A stretch of 12,108 nt of DNA from Candidatus Izemoplasmatales bacterium (GTDB taxonomy: Bacteria > Bacillota_I > Bacilli_A > Izemoplasmatales > Hujiaoplasmataceae): positions 1 to 12,108 of the forward strand of contig JAQWBC010000016.1 of the NCBI GenBank assembly GCA_028707415.1. The letters are read 5' to 3'. Shown piece after piece: positions 1-6,940 of this stretch (within the stretch, counting starts at the first letter, position 1; each line of letters opens with the position of its first letter). A program made the position numbers and the translations under genes. The notes beneath the pieces are model-generated. The model saw nothing but the letters and a program-made list of their open reading frames with translations, made no database searches and had not been told where the DNA came from.

Positions 1-2
1 CG

Positions 3-3000
3 AATGTGACTGCGAACATCTCTGTCAATGCTCAATTCAGTTCTGCAAAGAACCAATATACCGTTACGTTCTATGACGAAGATGGAACGACCGAATTGGG
101 AACGTCCACTGTTGATTACGGAACGAGTGCAACGGCACCTGGTAATCCAACAAAAACGAATTATATTTTCTTGGGTTGGAATCTTGATTATTCCTTTGTC
201 GAAGCTGACATGGATGTGTATCCAACTTTCAATTTGACTGCTTTATATGAATTTGTTTACAACATGATGTATTACAAAGACGAATATACCGAGTATATAC
301 CTTCCAATCAAGAAGTGGCAGAGCAAATCTGTTTTATTAAATCAGTGCTCGCAACTGATACAGATGAAGACACGATGGTGATAATCACTAATGGAATTGG
401 CGTGATGAATTCCTTTACGATTGCCTCGAAAACCGAATTTGAGAATTGGTTTGCCAGCATCAGTCTGACATATGGATTTACGCGGCAGATGATGATTGAT
501 ACTATAATCAGATTTCTAGTAATTCAAGTCAATCAAGAAGTTGAACGATTTGATATATCCAATTGGAATGATCAAATAGCTTTTTATCAATCCGAATTAT
601 TATTATATGAGGAAACGCAGGCAACAATCGAAGCAGCTGCTCTTGATTATTGCGCTTTGTTACCAAACGAAGCACATAGAATAGCCTGTGCGAACGTTTT
701 CAATGCGCAAGTCGCTCAAGAAGATATCCTCATAGCTTTCCAAAATTCCGTCAATAACTATGCTTCGGATTATGAAGATTGGGACTGGAGTTCTTGGAAT
801 CAAATTCAAAACTATAAATACATGTCATTGTACTCTGCATTTGTGGATTATGATGCAGTAGCACAATCGGAATATGAACAGTATTTATATGAATACATGG
901 AATATATGAGTTCTAGTGAATATGATATGTACATGACGAAATTGAATGTTTATGAAACAATGATGATTGAATATTTTACAAATATATATCCGTTACGGAA
1001 CAGTCTTAATGGGGTAATGGACGCATCTGAAAAATATGTGATAAATATTCTGATGTTTGAATTTACTTATCCACATCAAGAATGTTCTTATAATATCAAT
1101 GAAACCGAAAACGAAATCTCCCGCTGGGAAAGAATGATGGAAGAAGGGATTGCAAATCATGAATTTATGATTGATTTGCAGGTTTATCTATCAGACCCGG
1201 TCAATCTTGGCAAAATTAAAACCTTGCTAGAATCGGTATATGATGCAGTTGAATATACTGCACAAAACATGGATGATCCGACCTTCACAATGCTTACTGC
1301 CTTGATTGAAACAACTACCCTAAATACAATTCAAAACTTGTTCAATGGTTTAATTTCATTGGAATCGACAGGCGTTACGATGGCCGATATTTCGGAATAT
1401 ATTGCTAATGTGTCAAGTTTGATGGGCTTGATTGGCTATACTGTCGATGAAAACGATGTTAATAATTTTAAAGATTTAGCCAAAGACATTATCGGTGTCT
1501 ACGTAAATTCGACTGATGCTACAATTCTCGAAAAAATCGCCATGATTTCCTTATTTGAGAATGCGGTCGATCATTATACCGAGGGACTTGGAGTAATCTT
1601 CTATGAATTAAAAGACTTGCTTGATTCAATGGATGAGACAAAATTGACCATCCTTATGGAGCAGGTTGATAGCATTATGTCAGGAGACATGGGGACTTCA
1701 CAATATGCGATGATTCTCAATATCTCAATCTTGATTGATGAGCTTTTAGGTAGCGGCGAATTCGACATCAACGCTGTTCTAGGATATGGTGTTGATCTTT
1801 ATTTCGACATTACTACTGAATTTATGGGTGACTCTACTGGTGCTAAAACAGCGCTACAAACAATAATTTCCGATATCATCGCTGATGCAGCAGCAATTAA
1901 ATTGTATGATTTTGAGCTTTTGACAGCGGAACAACTGGAAACGATAAACGATTTCTTTGGAAACGTTACTTGGATCCAACAGTTCATAACCTATGGTCCG
2001 GAAAACTACCTCGCCATTGAACCAGTTGGCTATACTCATGATCATTTTGTGCAAACTGTCGTCAGTATGTTTGGCGATCAGATGACCGAAGAAAAAGCAG
2101 ATGCCATAATTCTTATGTTGGTTGATGCTTTAGGATATGCGGATGAAAAGACGACTTATTTCGCAATCCTGTCGATTTTCCAACTAAGTGATGATATTTC
2201 ATCTATTAGTTCACTTGAGGACATTCAAGGCATTTATACAAATCTTGATTTGCTAGGATTTTCCAAAGAAAACATTGCCAGCATAGCTGCTGAGATCTTC
2301 ATCGGTTACATTTCATTTCGAATTGAAGAAGGAATATATGGTGAGCAGTTAGTTGATATCGCGTCTGAAATAACCGATTTGGAGATGCAGATAGCTAATT
2401 TAACTACTCTGATGGGAACAGAAGAAACCGCAATCAATGATCTTATCGCTTTCATCCATACCAATATTCTTGTGATGGATGATCCGATTGAAGGAATTGC
2501 TTTGGGTGCGGAATCCATGATGTACCAGGATATCGAAAATCAGTTGACTTACGAGATCGTACTCAATCAAATTCGATCAAATAATTGTGACTGGTGGAGC
2601 GAAGGCGACGAAGAAAATATTCAGAATTTGATTACTTTGCGTGATATGTATTATTTCTATAACTACGGTGAAACACCAAATGAAGCCAGTCGGGATGGAG
2701 CTTTAGCGGCATACGAAAACATCTGGGTTAACCTTTCCTCTGAACAACAGGAAATATATCAGCCGATTTTGGAGGCTTGGGAGAATTGCCTAAGTTATCG
2801 TTACGGCACCTTCTATCCACAACTTGATCAGTTAAGTAACCCAGCGCTTGGTCCATTGGGAATGGCGACCCGTGAATTCATGCTAACGGATGGAGCAAGT
2901 TTGCTCAACATGAAACGGAATTATAACTGGGAAGTCGATCAACTGGCATGGATAAATGACCAACTTAACTGGTTAAATCAAATGCGGGAACAAATTATAT

Positions 3001-3848
3001 CAGAGCAAGCTCAAATGCAAGCATTATATGATTATTTAGCTAACGAAGGTAACAATCAATTAGTACATGATGTTGCAATAATATTGATGGATGAGATTGA
3101 CAATCTATTACTTAATGCAGATCCCGGTTTTGTCAATTTAGTAATCGGGTTGATGAAGGAAGAAATACTCCCCGAAAACTTGACAGCTATCGAGATTTTG
3201 GGAGCGACCCAAGGACTTTCATCAACTCTCAAGCTTCTACTTAGTACGTTAGATATCGAAGGTACTGATGCGGCAAAAATCATTTTGCTCGCTCAAGGTA
3301 TAAATGCGGCAATCATCAATTCACGAACTGATATCGATCAAATTCAAAAAGATGAGTTGGTACTAATTTGGGATACGGGAATCGAAGATTGGTTCGATGT
3401 TTTAGGACCTTCGGTCGATGTGATTACTACCTTCCTTGATGCCTTAACCGAAACGGAAATTGAAACCATATTGGCGGAAATTGGCATCATTTCATCACTT
3501 GATGGAATTGATCCCGATCAAGATAATCTTCTTCGAGCCATCGCCATAGCTAATATCTTTACAGCGGTTTTGGCCGACGGAAGTTTAGATTACGATTTCG
3601 TCTTTTCCGTCGGAATTCAACTGTACTTTGATGGTAAATACGATTTCTCATACGATGGAACGATTGACATCGGCGCGAAGATCATCGAAATTCAGACTTT
3701 GATTGATGATCTTGTTGCGCAAGCTGATGTAATCGATGGTTATGATCCACTCAATTTATTGGCTGGAGAACTAGAAGAAATCAATCAATTCCACTTGCTG
3801 ATTGAGGAACTTATGCTGTTCTTCTCCACTGGACCCGATGGTGAATAA
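3..3848 (+). CDS. Giant InlB B-repeat protein with a duplicated ~600-aa module (5' partial)
   Basis: The reading frame is open to the left edge, so the true start lies upstream; the GTG at 6 is only the first start-like codon in frame and I number residues from it. Residues 1-12 look like the end of one B-repeat. Residues 18-76 are a further Listeria-Bacteroides (InlB) B-repeat: YTVTFYDEDG, a short spacer, then NYIFLGW and a final VYPTF strand. Such repeats occur in secreted or wall-associated proteins. The remainder (81-1280) is acidic, rich in Asp, Glu, Ile, Leu and Tyr, predicted helical, and matches no domain I know. It consists of two diverged copies, about 81-668 and 679-1280. Both copies keep LYFD (598-601 and 1206-1209) and end near a Gly-Pro. 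The C-terminus stops at GPDGE, with no LPXTG, transmembrane anchor or basic tail. A signal peptide would lie outside the window. The surface location is inferred; the function is unknown. Translation ends at TAA just before a terminator. Confidence 0.85.
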   Translation, partial: NVTANISVNAQFSSAKNQYTVTFYDEDGTTELGTSTVDYGTSATAPGNPTKTNYIFLGWNLDYSFVEADMDVYPTFNLTALYEFVYNMMYYKDEYTEYIPSNQEVAEQICFIKSVLATDTDEDTMVIITNGIGVMNSFTIASKTEFENWFASISLTYGFTRQMMIDTIIRFLVIQVNQEVERFDISNWNDQIAFYQSELLLYEETQATIEAAALDYCALLPNEAHRIACANVFNAQVAQEDILIAFQNSVNNYASDYEDWDWSSWNQIQNYKYMSLYSAFVDYDAVAQSEYEQYLYEYMEYMSSSEYDMYMTKLNVYETMMIEYFTNIYPLRNSLNGVMDASEKYVINILMFEFTYPHQECSYNINETENEISRWERMMEEGIANHEFMIDLQVYLSDPVNLGKIKTLLESVYDAVEYTAQNMDDPTFTMLTALIETTTLNTIQNLFNGLISLESTGVTMADISEYIANVSSLMGLIGYTVDENDVNNFKDLAKDIIGVYVNSTDATILEKIAMISLFENAVDHYTEGLGVIFYELKDLLDSMDETKLTILMEQVDSIMSGDMGTSQYAMILNISILIDELLGSGEFDINAVLGYGVDLYFDITTEFMGDSTGAKTALQTIISDIIADAAAIKLYDFELLTAEQLETINDFFGNVTWIQQFITYGPENYLAIEPVGYTHDHFVQTVVSMFGDQMTEEKADAIILMLVDALGYADEKTTYFAILSIFQLSDDISSISSLEDIQGIYTNLDLLGFSKENIASIAAEIFIGYISFRIEEGIYGEQLVDIASEITDLEMQIANLTTLMGTEETAINDLIAFIHTNILVMDDPIEGIALGAESMMYQDIENQLTYEIVLNQIRSNNCDWWSEGDEENIQNLITLRDMYYFYNYGETPNEASRDGALAAYENIWVNLSSEQQEIYQPILEAWENCLSYRYGTFYPQLDQLSNPALGPLGMATREFMLTDGASLLNMKRNYNWEVDQLAWINDQLNWLNQMREQIISEQAQMQALYDYLANEGNNQLVHDVAIILMDEIDNLLLNADPGFVNLVIGLMKEEILPENLTAIEILGATQGLSSTLKLLLSTLDIEGTDAAKIILLAQGINAAIINSRTDIDQIQKDELVLIWDTGIEDWFDVLGPSVDVITTFLDALTETEIETILAEIGIISSLDGIDPDQDNLLRAIAIANIFTAVLADGSLDYDFVFSVGIQLYFDGKYDFSYDGTIDIGAKIIEIQTLIDDLVAQADVIDGYDPLNLLAGELEEINQFHLLIEELMLFFSTGPDGE
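54..233 (+). repeat. InlB-type B-repeat (beta-grasp-like) in the giant protein
   Basis: The encoded segment (residues 17-76 counted from the GTG at 6) has the family's signature order: a YTVTFYD strand, DG, a GTS..VDYGT stretch, a P-x-P-T-K turn, Y-x-FLGW, and a closing hydrophobic VYPTF strand. The 12 residues before it (ANISVNAQF) look like the last strand of a preceding copy. The missing N-terminal part of the gene therefore probably holds more of these repeats in tandem. Confidence 0.8.
246..2009 (+). repeat. Module copy 1 of a duplicated ~600-residue unit (protein level)
   Basis: Residues 81-668 align by eye with residues 679-1280 at an offset that grows slowly from about 594 to 612. 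Anchors in this copy are YEFVYN (81), YGF (156-158), YEYMEYMSSSEYDMY (295-309), IYPLRNSL, LDSMDETK (539-546), VDLYFD (596-601) and TYGPE (662-666). The copies are too diverged to see at the DNA level, so the duplication is old. Four of the visible cysteines fall here. No domain name can be given. Confidence 0.7.
2040..3845 (+). repeat. Module copy 2 of a duplicated ~600-residue unit (protein level)
   Basis: Counterparts of copy 1 anchors are HDHFVQ (678-683), LGF (750-752), YENIWVNLSSEQQEIY (903-918), FYPQLDQL, LDALTETE (1144-1151), IQLYFD (1204-1209) and STGPD (1274-1278). The copy begins about ten residues after copy 1 ends and runs to the protein's C-terminus, so the two units are in direct tandem. 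It has only two cysteines, in SNNCDWW and WENCLSY. Confidence 0.7.
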
Positions 3849-3868
3849 ATAAGAACAATAAATATAAG

Positions 3869-3905
3869 CGAGGATGCCGATATTATTTTGGCTCCTCGTT
3901 TTTTT
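3869..3905 (+). terminator. Rho-independent terminator after the giant protein gene
   Basis: CGAGGA-T-GCC (3869-3878) pairs with GGC-TCCTCG (3890-3898). This gives a 9-bp stem with one bulged T and an 11-base AT-rich loop, followed directly by seven T residues (3899-3905). It lies 21 bases past the TAA of the giant gene. Confidence 0.85.
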
Positions 3906-3915
3906 GTGATATAAT
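3888..3915 (+). promoter_or_regulatory. Promoter for the TrmH-family gene, overlapping the terminator
   Basis: A perfect TATAAT lies at 3910-3915, and TTGGCT at 3888-3893 is a 4/6 match to the -35 box with a 16-base spacer. The -35 box falls in the 3' part of the upstream terminator. The predicted transcription start, about 3922, would coincide with the GGTGAT ribosome site (3922-3927), leaving a leader of only about 9 bases. Confidence 0.6.
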
Positions 3916-3930
3916 AAAAATGGTGATAAT

Positions 3931-4641
3931 ATGGTGATTTCATCATTGATGAATGAAAAAATAAAAAATCTCGGGAAACTAAGCAGTAAAAAATACCGAC
4001 TTGCGTCAGAATTATTCATTGTCGAAGGAAGACATATGGTCCAGGAAGCGATTGCTTGTGGACTTTGCCAAGAGGTTTATACATCTGATCCTAACTATGA
4101 TGGTTTTGCAACAACGGTAATCGTTGATGAAAAAGTCATGAATAAAATTTCACAAGTTGATTCACCCCAAGGAATTATTGCTGTATGCACTATGCCAAAG
4201 GCAAAAGAATTACCCAATAAAATTTTGTTACTGGATGGTATTTCCGATCCCGGAAACCTCGGAACCTTAATCAGAAGTGCTTTGGCTTTTGGTTTCCTGA
4301 CGATTATTGCCGAGAACTGTGTTGATATTACCAATCCGAAAGTCTTAAGAAGTACGCAAGGGGCTTTTTTTAAAATTAATTTCATGGAGATGCCACTAAA
4401 AGTATTCATGGCTGATCATCCGGAATATACCTATTTCGGTACTGATTTGCATGGTGGATTGCCTTTAGCCAAACTATCAGAAATTCCTTCACATATCGCG
4501 TTAATCCTTGGAAATGAAGCTTTAGGTGTAAAGCCGGAAATACTCGCAATGACCGCGGAAAATCTTTTTGTCGAAATCGCGGGTATCGAGTCTTTGAATG
4601 TTGCCGTCGCCGGCAGTATCTTGATGTATTATCTTAAATAA
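3931..4641 (+). CDS. TrmH/SpoU-family RNA 2'-O-ribose methyltransferase (YsgA-like)
   Basis: This enzyme should transfer a methyl group from S-adenosylmethionine to a ribose 2'-OH in rRNA or tRNA in the cytoplasm. The three SPOUT trefoil-knot motifs are all present: GNLGTLIRSA (108-117, with N109 and the catalytic-type R115), LGNEALG (193-199) and ESLNVAVAGSI (220-230). Residues 1-90 form the small substrate-binding domain typical of YsgA/RlmB-like proteins, with KNLGKLSSKKYR and the LFIVEGRHMVQEA segment. At 236 aa it is slightly shorter than Bacillus YsgA. The ATG at 3931 is chosen because GGTGAT sits three bases before it, a good distance for that part of the anti-SD pairing, and because MVISSL matches the usual MITSLxN start; ATG 3949 is an alternative. 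The target nucleotide cannot be told from sequence. It is transcribed separately from the nusA operon by its own promoter. Confidence 0.9.
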   Translation: MVISSLMNEKIKNLGKLSSKKYRLASELFIVEGRHMVQEAIACGLCQEVYTSDPNYDGFATTVIVDEKVMNKISQVDSPQGIIAVCTMPKAKELPNKILLLDGISDPGNLGTLIRSALAFGFLTIIAENCVDITNPKVLRSTQGAFFKINFMEMPLKVFMADHPEYTYFGTDLHGGLPLAKLSEIPSHIALILGNEALGVKPEILAMTAENLFVEIAGIESLNVAVAGSILMYYLK

Positions 4642-4731
4642 ATGGATGATAATCGGGTTTTTTAAAACAATATACTCGATGATTAAGGTTTTCTAAAATA
4701 GCGACAGATAATCAAATCCGTTGTTTTTCTC

Positions 4732-4760
4732 TTGTGTTTTATCTCGATATGTGTTAGCAT
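4732..4760 (+). promoter_or_regulatory. Promoter of the rimP-nusA-infB operon
   Basis: An extended -10 element, TG-T-TAGCAT (4752-4760), is preceded by TTGTGT (4732-4737) with a 17-base spacer. Transcription would begin near 4767. This places the hairpin at 4780-4802 inside the transcribed leader. Only 23 bases separate that hairpin's T-run from the rimP start codon, and they hold no promoter, so the operon's promoter must lie upstream of the hairpin. Confidence 0.55.
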
Positions 4761-4779
4761 AAAAGAGCATAAGAATTAC

Positions 4780-4805
4780 AAGAGAGGGTCGGACCCTCTC
4801 TTTTT
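4780..4805 (+). terminator. Leader hairpin with T-run before rimP: candidate attenuator
   Basis: AAGAGAGGGT (4780-4789) pairs perfectly with ACCCTCTCTT (4793-4802) around a CGG loop, followed by TTT (five T in all, 4801-4805). It has the form of an intrinsic terminator, but it lies in the 5' leader of rimP, 24 bases before the ATG. The 3' arm ACCCTC (4793-4798) is also exactly complementary to GAGGGT (4820-4825) in the rimP ribosome site. That offers an alternative structure that would mask translation. It could also terminate readthrough from the upstream gene, but operon transcripts must cross it in any case. Confidence 0.65.
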
Positions 4806-4818
4806 AATAAAAAAAATA

Positions 4819-4824
4819 GGAGGG
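4819..4824 (+). promoter_or_regulatory. rimP ribosome binding site (GGAGGG)
   Basis: GGAGGG lies 4 bases before the ATG at 4829 and fixes the rimP start. It overlaps the hexamer GAGGGT (4820-4825), which can pair with the 3' arm of the leader hairpin, so it may be occluded in one folding state. Confidence 0.75.
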
Positions 4825-4828
4825 TATC

Positions 4829-5263
4829 ATGCTGACTGACAACCTTAAACCACCAATTACAACACATTTAGAGAATCTTGGATATGAGTTGTATGATTTG
4901 GAATATGTTAAAGAAAAACAAAATAATATTCTTCGGATCTATATCGATAAACCTAATGGTATCGATATCGATGATTGCGTTACGGTTTCCGAATCACTCA
5001 GTATGTTTCTTGATAACCTTGACCTAATTCCCGATGAATATATGTTGGAAGTGTCATCACCGGGAGCGGAGCGAAGCCTTCGAAACCAAACGGAAATCAT
5101 AAAAAATATTGGCAAGTATATTCACGTGGAAACTGATGAACTCAAACATGATGGCGAGTTAATGAGTTTTCAAGACGGAATCATCGATTTAAAAGTTCGC
5201 AACAAAGTAATTAAAATCAGCTATCAGGATGTTGCTGCCATCCGACTAGCAATAAAAATGTAG
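4829..5263 (+). CDS. rimP: Ribosome maturation factor RimP
   Basis: RimP binds the pre-30S particle and is needed for efficient small-subunit assembly. The 144-aa product has the two-domain layout of the family. Residues 1-80 form the N-terminal alpha/beta domain, with LGYELYDLEYVKE, an LRIYIDKPNGIDIDDC strand-turn and the hallmark YMLEVSSPGAERSL (71-84). Residues 85-144 form the small SH3-like C-terminal domain. The C-terminal part is short compared with Bacillus RimP (about 156 aa) but intact. The start is set by GGAGGG four bases upstream. It is the first gene of the operon; its TAG stop is part of the GTAGGAG ribosome site of nusA, 9 bases ahead, so the two are likely translationally linked. 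Confidence 0.95.
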   Translation: MLTDNLKPPITTHLENLGYELYDLEYVKEKQNNILRIYIDKPNGIDIDDCVTVSESLSMFLDNLDLIPDEYMLEVSSPGAERSLRNQTEIIKNIGKYIHVETDELKHDGELMSFQDGIIDLKVRNKVIKISYQDVAAIRLAIKM

Positions 5264-5272
5264 GAGATTATC

Positions 5273-6337
5273 ATGATTAGCAAAGAATTCTTTAAGGCTT
5301 TGGAACAAATAGAAGCCGAGCGCGGTATTCCCAAAGAAAAAATCCTTGACGTTTTTAGTAAAGGGCTTTTAAATGCCTACAAAAAGGATTATGAAGGGCA
5401 ACAAAACGCTAAAGTGGTATTCAACGAGGAAAAGTACGAAATTCAGATTATCGCAACCTATAATGTTGTCGAGGAAATTGATCCAGAAGCTGAAAAAGGA
5501 ACACAGATTTCTGTTGAAGATGCTAACATCTTGAAACGAAATGCAAAAGTCGGTGACGTGATTGAGCAAAAGATCACCCCTAAGGATTTCGGTCGAATTG
5601 CCGCCTCGAGCGCAAAACAGATTTTAACTCAAGGACTTAAGCAATTGGAAAGAGATCGTAATTTTGAGATTTTTACCGAGAAAACCGGAGAAATGATTAT
5701 TGCGGAAGTTGTTTCTGTCAATGATGATTTTGTTACTTTGGCGCTTGGATATGATACCGAGACTTCAATTCCAATCAAAGATCTTTTAAGTTCGGACATG
5801 ACGATTGGCACTAGGGTTCGTGTTTACATCACAAAAGTCGAACAAACAACAAAAGGACCAAAAGTATATGTCTCTCGTACCGATCGCAATTTAGTTAAAC
5901 GTTTGATGGAAAACGCGATTCCTGAATTAGCGGATGGAACCGTCGAAATCATGGGTTTGGCGCGTGATCCCGGAGATCGTTGTAAGGTTTGTGTATCTTC
6001 TAATAATCCCAAAGTTGACCCGGTTGGAGCTTGTTTGGGCAAAAAAGGCACACGAATTAATGAAGTTATTGCTCAATTGAACGGGGAAAAAATTGATGTT
6101 TACAAGTTTAGTACCGTTCCTGAAGAATTAGTTGCCGCCGCTATCACTCCGGCAAAATCGCTAAAGGTCATTATTAATGTAAAAGACCACGCCGCCATCG
6201 TGATTGTTGCTGATGACCAACTATCATTGGCTATTGGTAAAAAAGGTCAAAATGCACGGCTAGCCGTACAGTCAAGCGGTTGGAAAATCGACATCAAGTC
6301 CGTGGCCGATGCGACGATTCAAGGTCTTTCATTTTAA
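5273..6337 (+). CDS. nusA: Transcription termination/antitermination factor NusA
   Basis: NusA binds RNA polymerase near the RNA exit channel and promotes pausing, intrinsic termination and, with partners, antitermination. The 354-aa protein shows the Gram-positive layout. The N-terminal polymerase-binding domain is at 1-125 (SKEFFKALEQIEAERGI, then KDFGRIAASSAKQ). An S1 domain lies at about 135-203 (GEMIIAEVV to KVYVSRT). Two KH domains follow, with GKKGTRINEV (256-265) and IGKKGQNARLA (321-331). RDPGDRCKV (231-239) is the usual NusA linker to KH1. The C-terminal acidic repeats of proteobacterial NusA are absent, as in Bacillus. The ATG follows TAGGAGATTATC. Its product may act back on the hairpin in the operon leader; NusA autoregulation is known in E. 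coli, and here it is only inferred. Confidence 0.97.
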   Translation: MISKEFFKALEQIEAERGIPKEKILDVFSKGLLNAYKKDYEGQQNAKVVFNEEKYEIQIIATYNVVEEIDPEAEKGTQISVEDANILKRNAKVGDVIEQKITPKDFGRIAASSAKQILTQGLKQLERDRNFEIFTEKTGEMIIAEVVSVNDDFVTLALGYDTETSIPIKDLLSSDMTIGTRVRVYITKVEQTTKGPKVYVSRTDRNLVKRLMENAIPELADGTVEIMGLARDPGDRCKVCVSSNNPKVDPVGACLGKKGTRINEVIAQLNGEKIDVYKFSTVPEELVAAAITPAKSLKVIINVKDHAAIVIVADDQLSLAIGKKGQNARLAVQSSGWKIDIKSVADATIQGLSF

Positions 6338-6358
6338 GCAATTAGGGAGGGGTTTTTG

Positions 6359-6625
6359 ATGAAAACAAAAAAAATTCCGATGCGAAAATGTGTTGTAACA
6401 AACGAAAGATTCGAAAAGAAAATGTTGATTCGCGTTGTTAGAAGTCCAGATGGTAATGTTTTTGTTGATTTAACAGGAAAAGCCAATGGACGAGGAGCAT
6501 ATGTATCACGATTAACTAAAGCGATTATCGAAGCCAAAAAAACAAAAGTTTTAGAACGCCATCTAGAAACAACGGTTCCGGATACGGTTTATGAGGATAT
6601 GTTGAAACTGGTAGCCGATGAATAA
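6359..6625 (+). CDS. rnpM: YlxR/RnpM, RNase P modulator (DUF448)
   Basis: This small basic RNA-binding protein is encoded with nusA and infB in most Bacillota; the Bacillus homologue, renamed RnpM, binds RNase P and inhibits it. The 88-aa product has the family signature: IPMRKCVVT (6-14), LIRVVRSPDG (23-32), VDLTGKANGRGAYVS (36-50) and a C-terminal helix after KTKVLERHL. The ATG at 6359 is preferred over the in-frame TTG at 6356, because GGGAGGGG (6345-6352) is then six bases away. It lies 21 bases after nusA. Its last 8 bases overlap the start of ylxQ, a typical coupled junction. Confidence 0.92.
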   Translation: MKTKKIPMRKCVVTNERFEKKMLIRVVRSPDGNVFVDLTGKANGRGAYVSRLTKAIIEAKKTKVLERHLETTVPDTVYEDMLKLVADE

Positions 6626-6923
6626 AATTAAAATATTATCGACACTTGGGTTGACGATGAAGGCCGGCTTGCTAATTTCAGGTGAGGACATGGTCTTAGA
6701 CGCAATTCGTAAATCACGGGCGCGACTAGTGTTTTTAGCCAACGATACGGGGCCAACAACCATCAAACGAATATCGGATAAAACAACTTTTTATCAAGTG
6801 CCACTAATTTCTTCTTTGAGTAGCGATGAACTTTCACGCGCAATCGGGAAAGCCAATCGAAAAGTAATAGCTGTCATAGATACACAATTAGCACTATTAT
6901 TACAAAGAACCGCAAATGAATAG
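6618..6923 (+). CDS. ylxQ: YlxQ, L7Ae/L30e-family RNA-binding protein
   Basis: The 101-aa product is a single L7Ae-like alpha-beta-alpha fold, a family whose members bind kink-turn RNA. Diagnostic stretches are LSTLGLTMKAGLLISGEDMVL (near 8-28), the conserved IRKSRARLVFLANDTGP and the strand VPLISSLSSDELSRAIGKANRKVIAV. These correspond closely to Bacillus YlxQ (RplGA), whose exact role in the ribosome or on RNA is still poorly defined. The start overlaps the ylxR stop by 8 bases, and no strong Shine-Dalgarno sequence precedes it. Translation is therefore probably coupled to ylxR. Confidence 0.88.
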   Translation: MNKIKILSTLGLTMKAGLLISGEDMVLDAIRKSRARLVFLANDTGPTTIKRISDKTTFYQVPLISSLSSDELSRAIGKANRKVIAVIDTQLALLLQRTANE

Positions 6924-6940
6924 AAAATGAGGTGAACAAT

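Noticed and set aside
6..8. GTG at position 6 as the start of the giant protein gene
   Set aside because: The frame is open to the left edge and the first residues look like the end of a preceding B-repeat. There is no ribosome site, so the gene is truncated by the window.
3771..4019. Minus-strand open frame of about 82 codons across the intergenic region
   Set aside because: It is antisense to the end of the giant gene, the terminator and the start of the methyltransferase gene. It has no convincing ribosome site or recognisable protein features.
6356..6358. TTG start for ylxR
   Set aside because: It is directly followed by ATG at 6359, which has better spacing to GGGAGGGG and matches the family N-terminus.
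6932..6934. GTG start for infB
   Set aside because: The GTG is part of the GAGGTG Shine-Dalgarno of the ATG at 6941.
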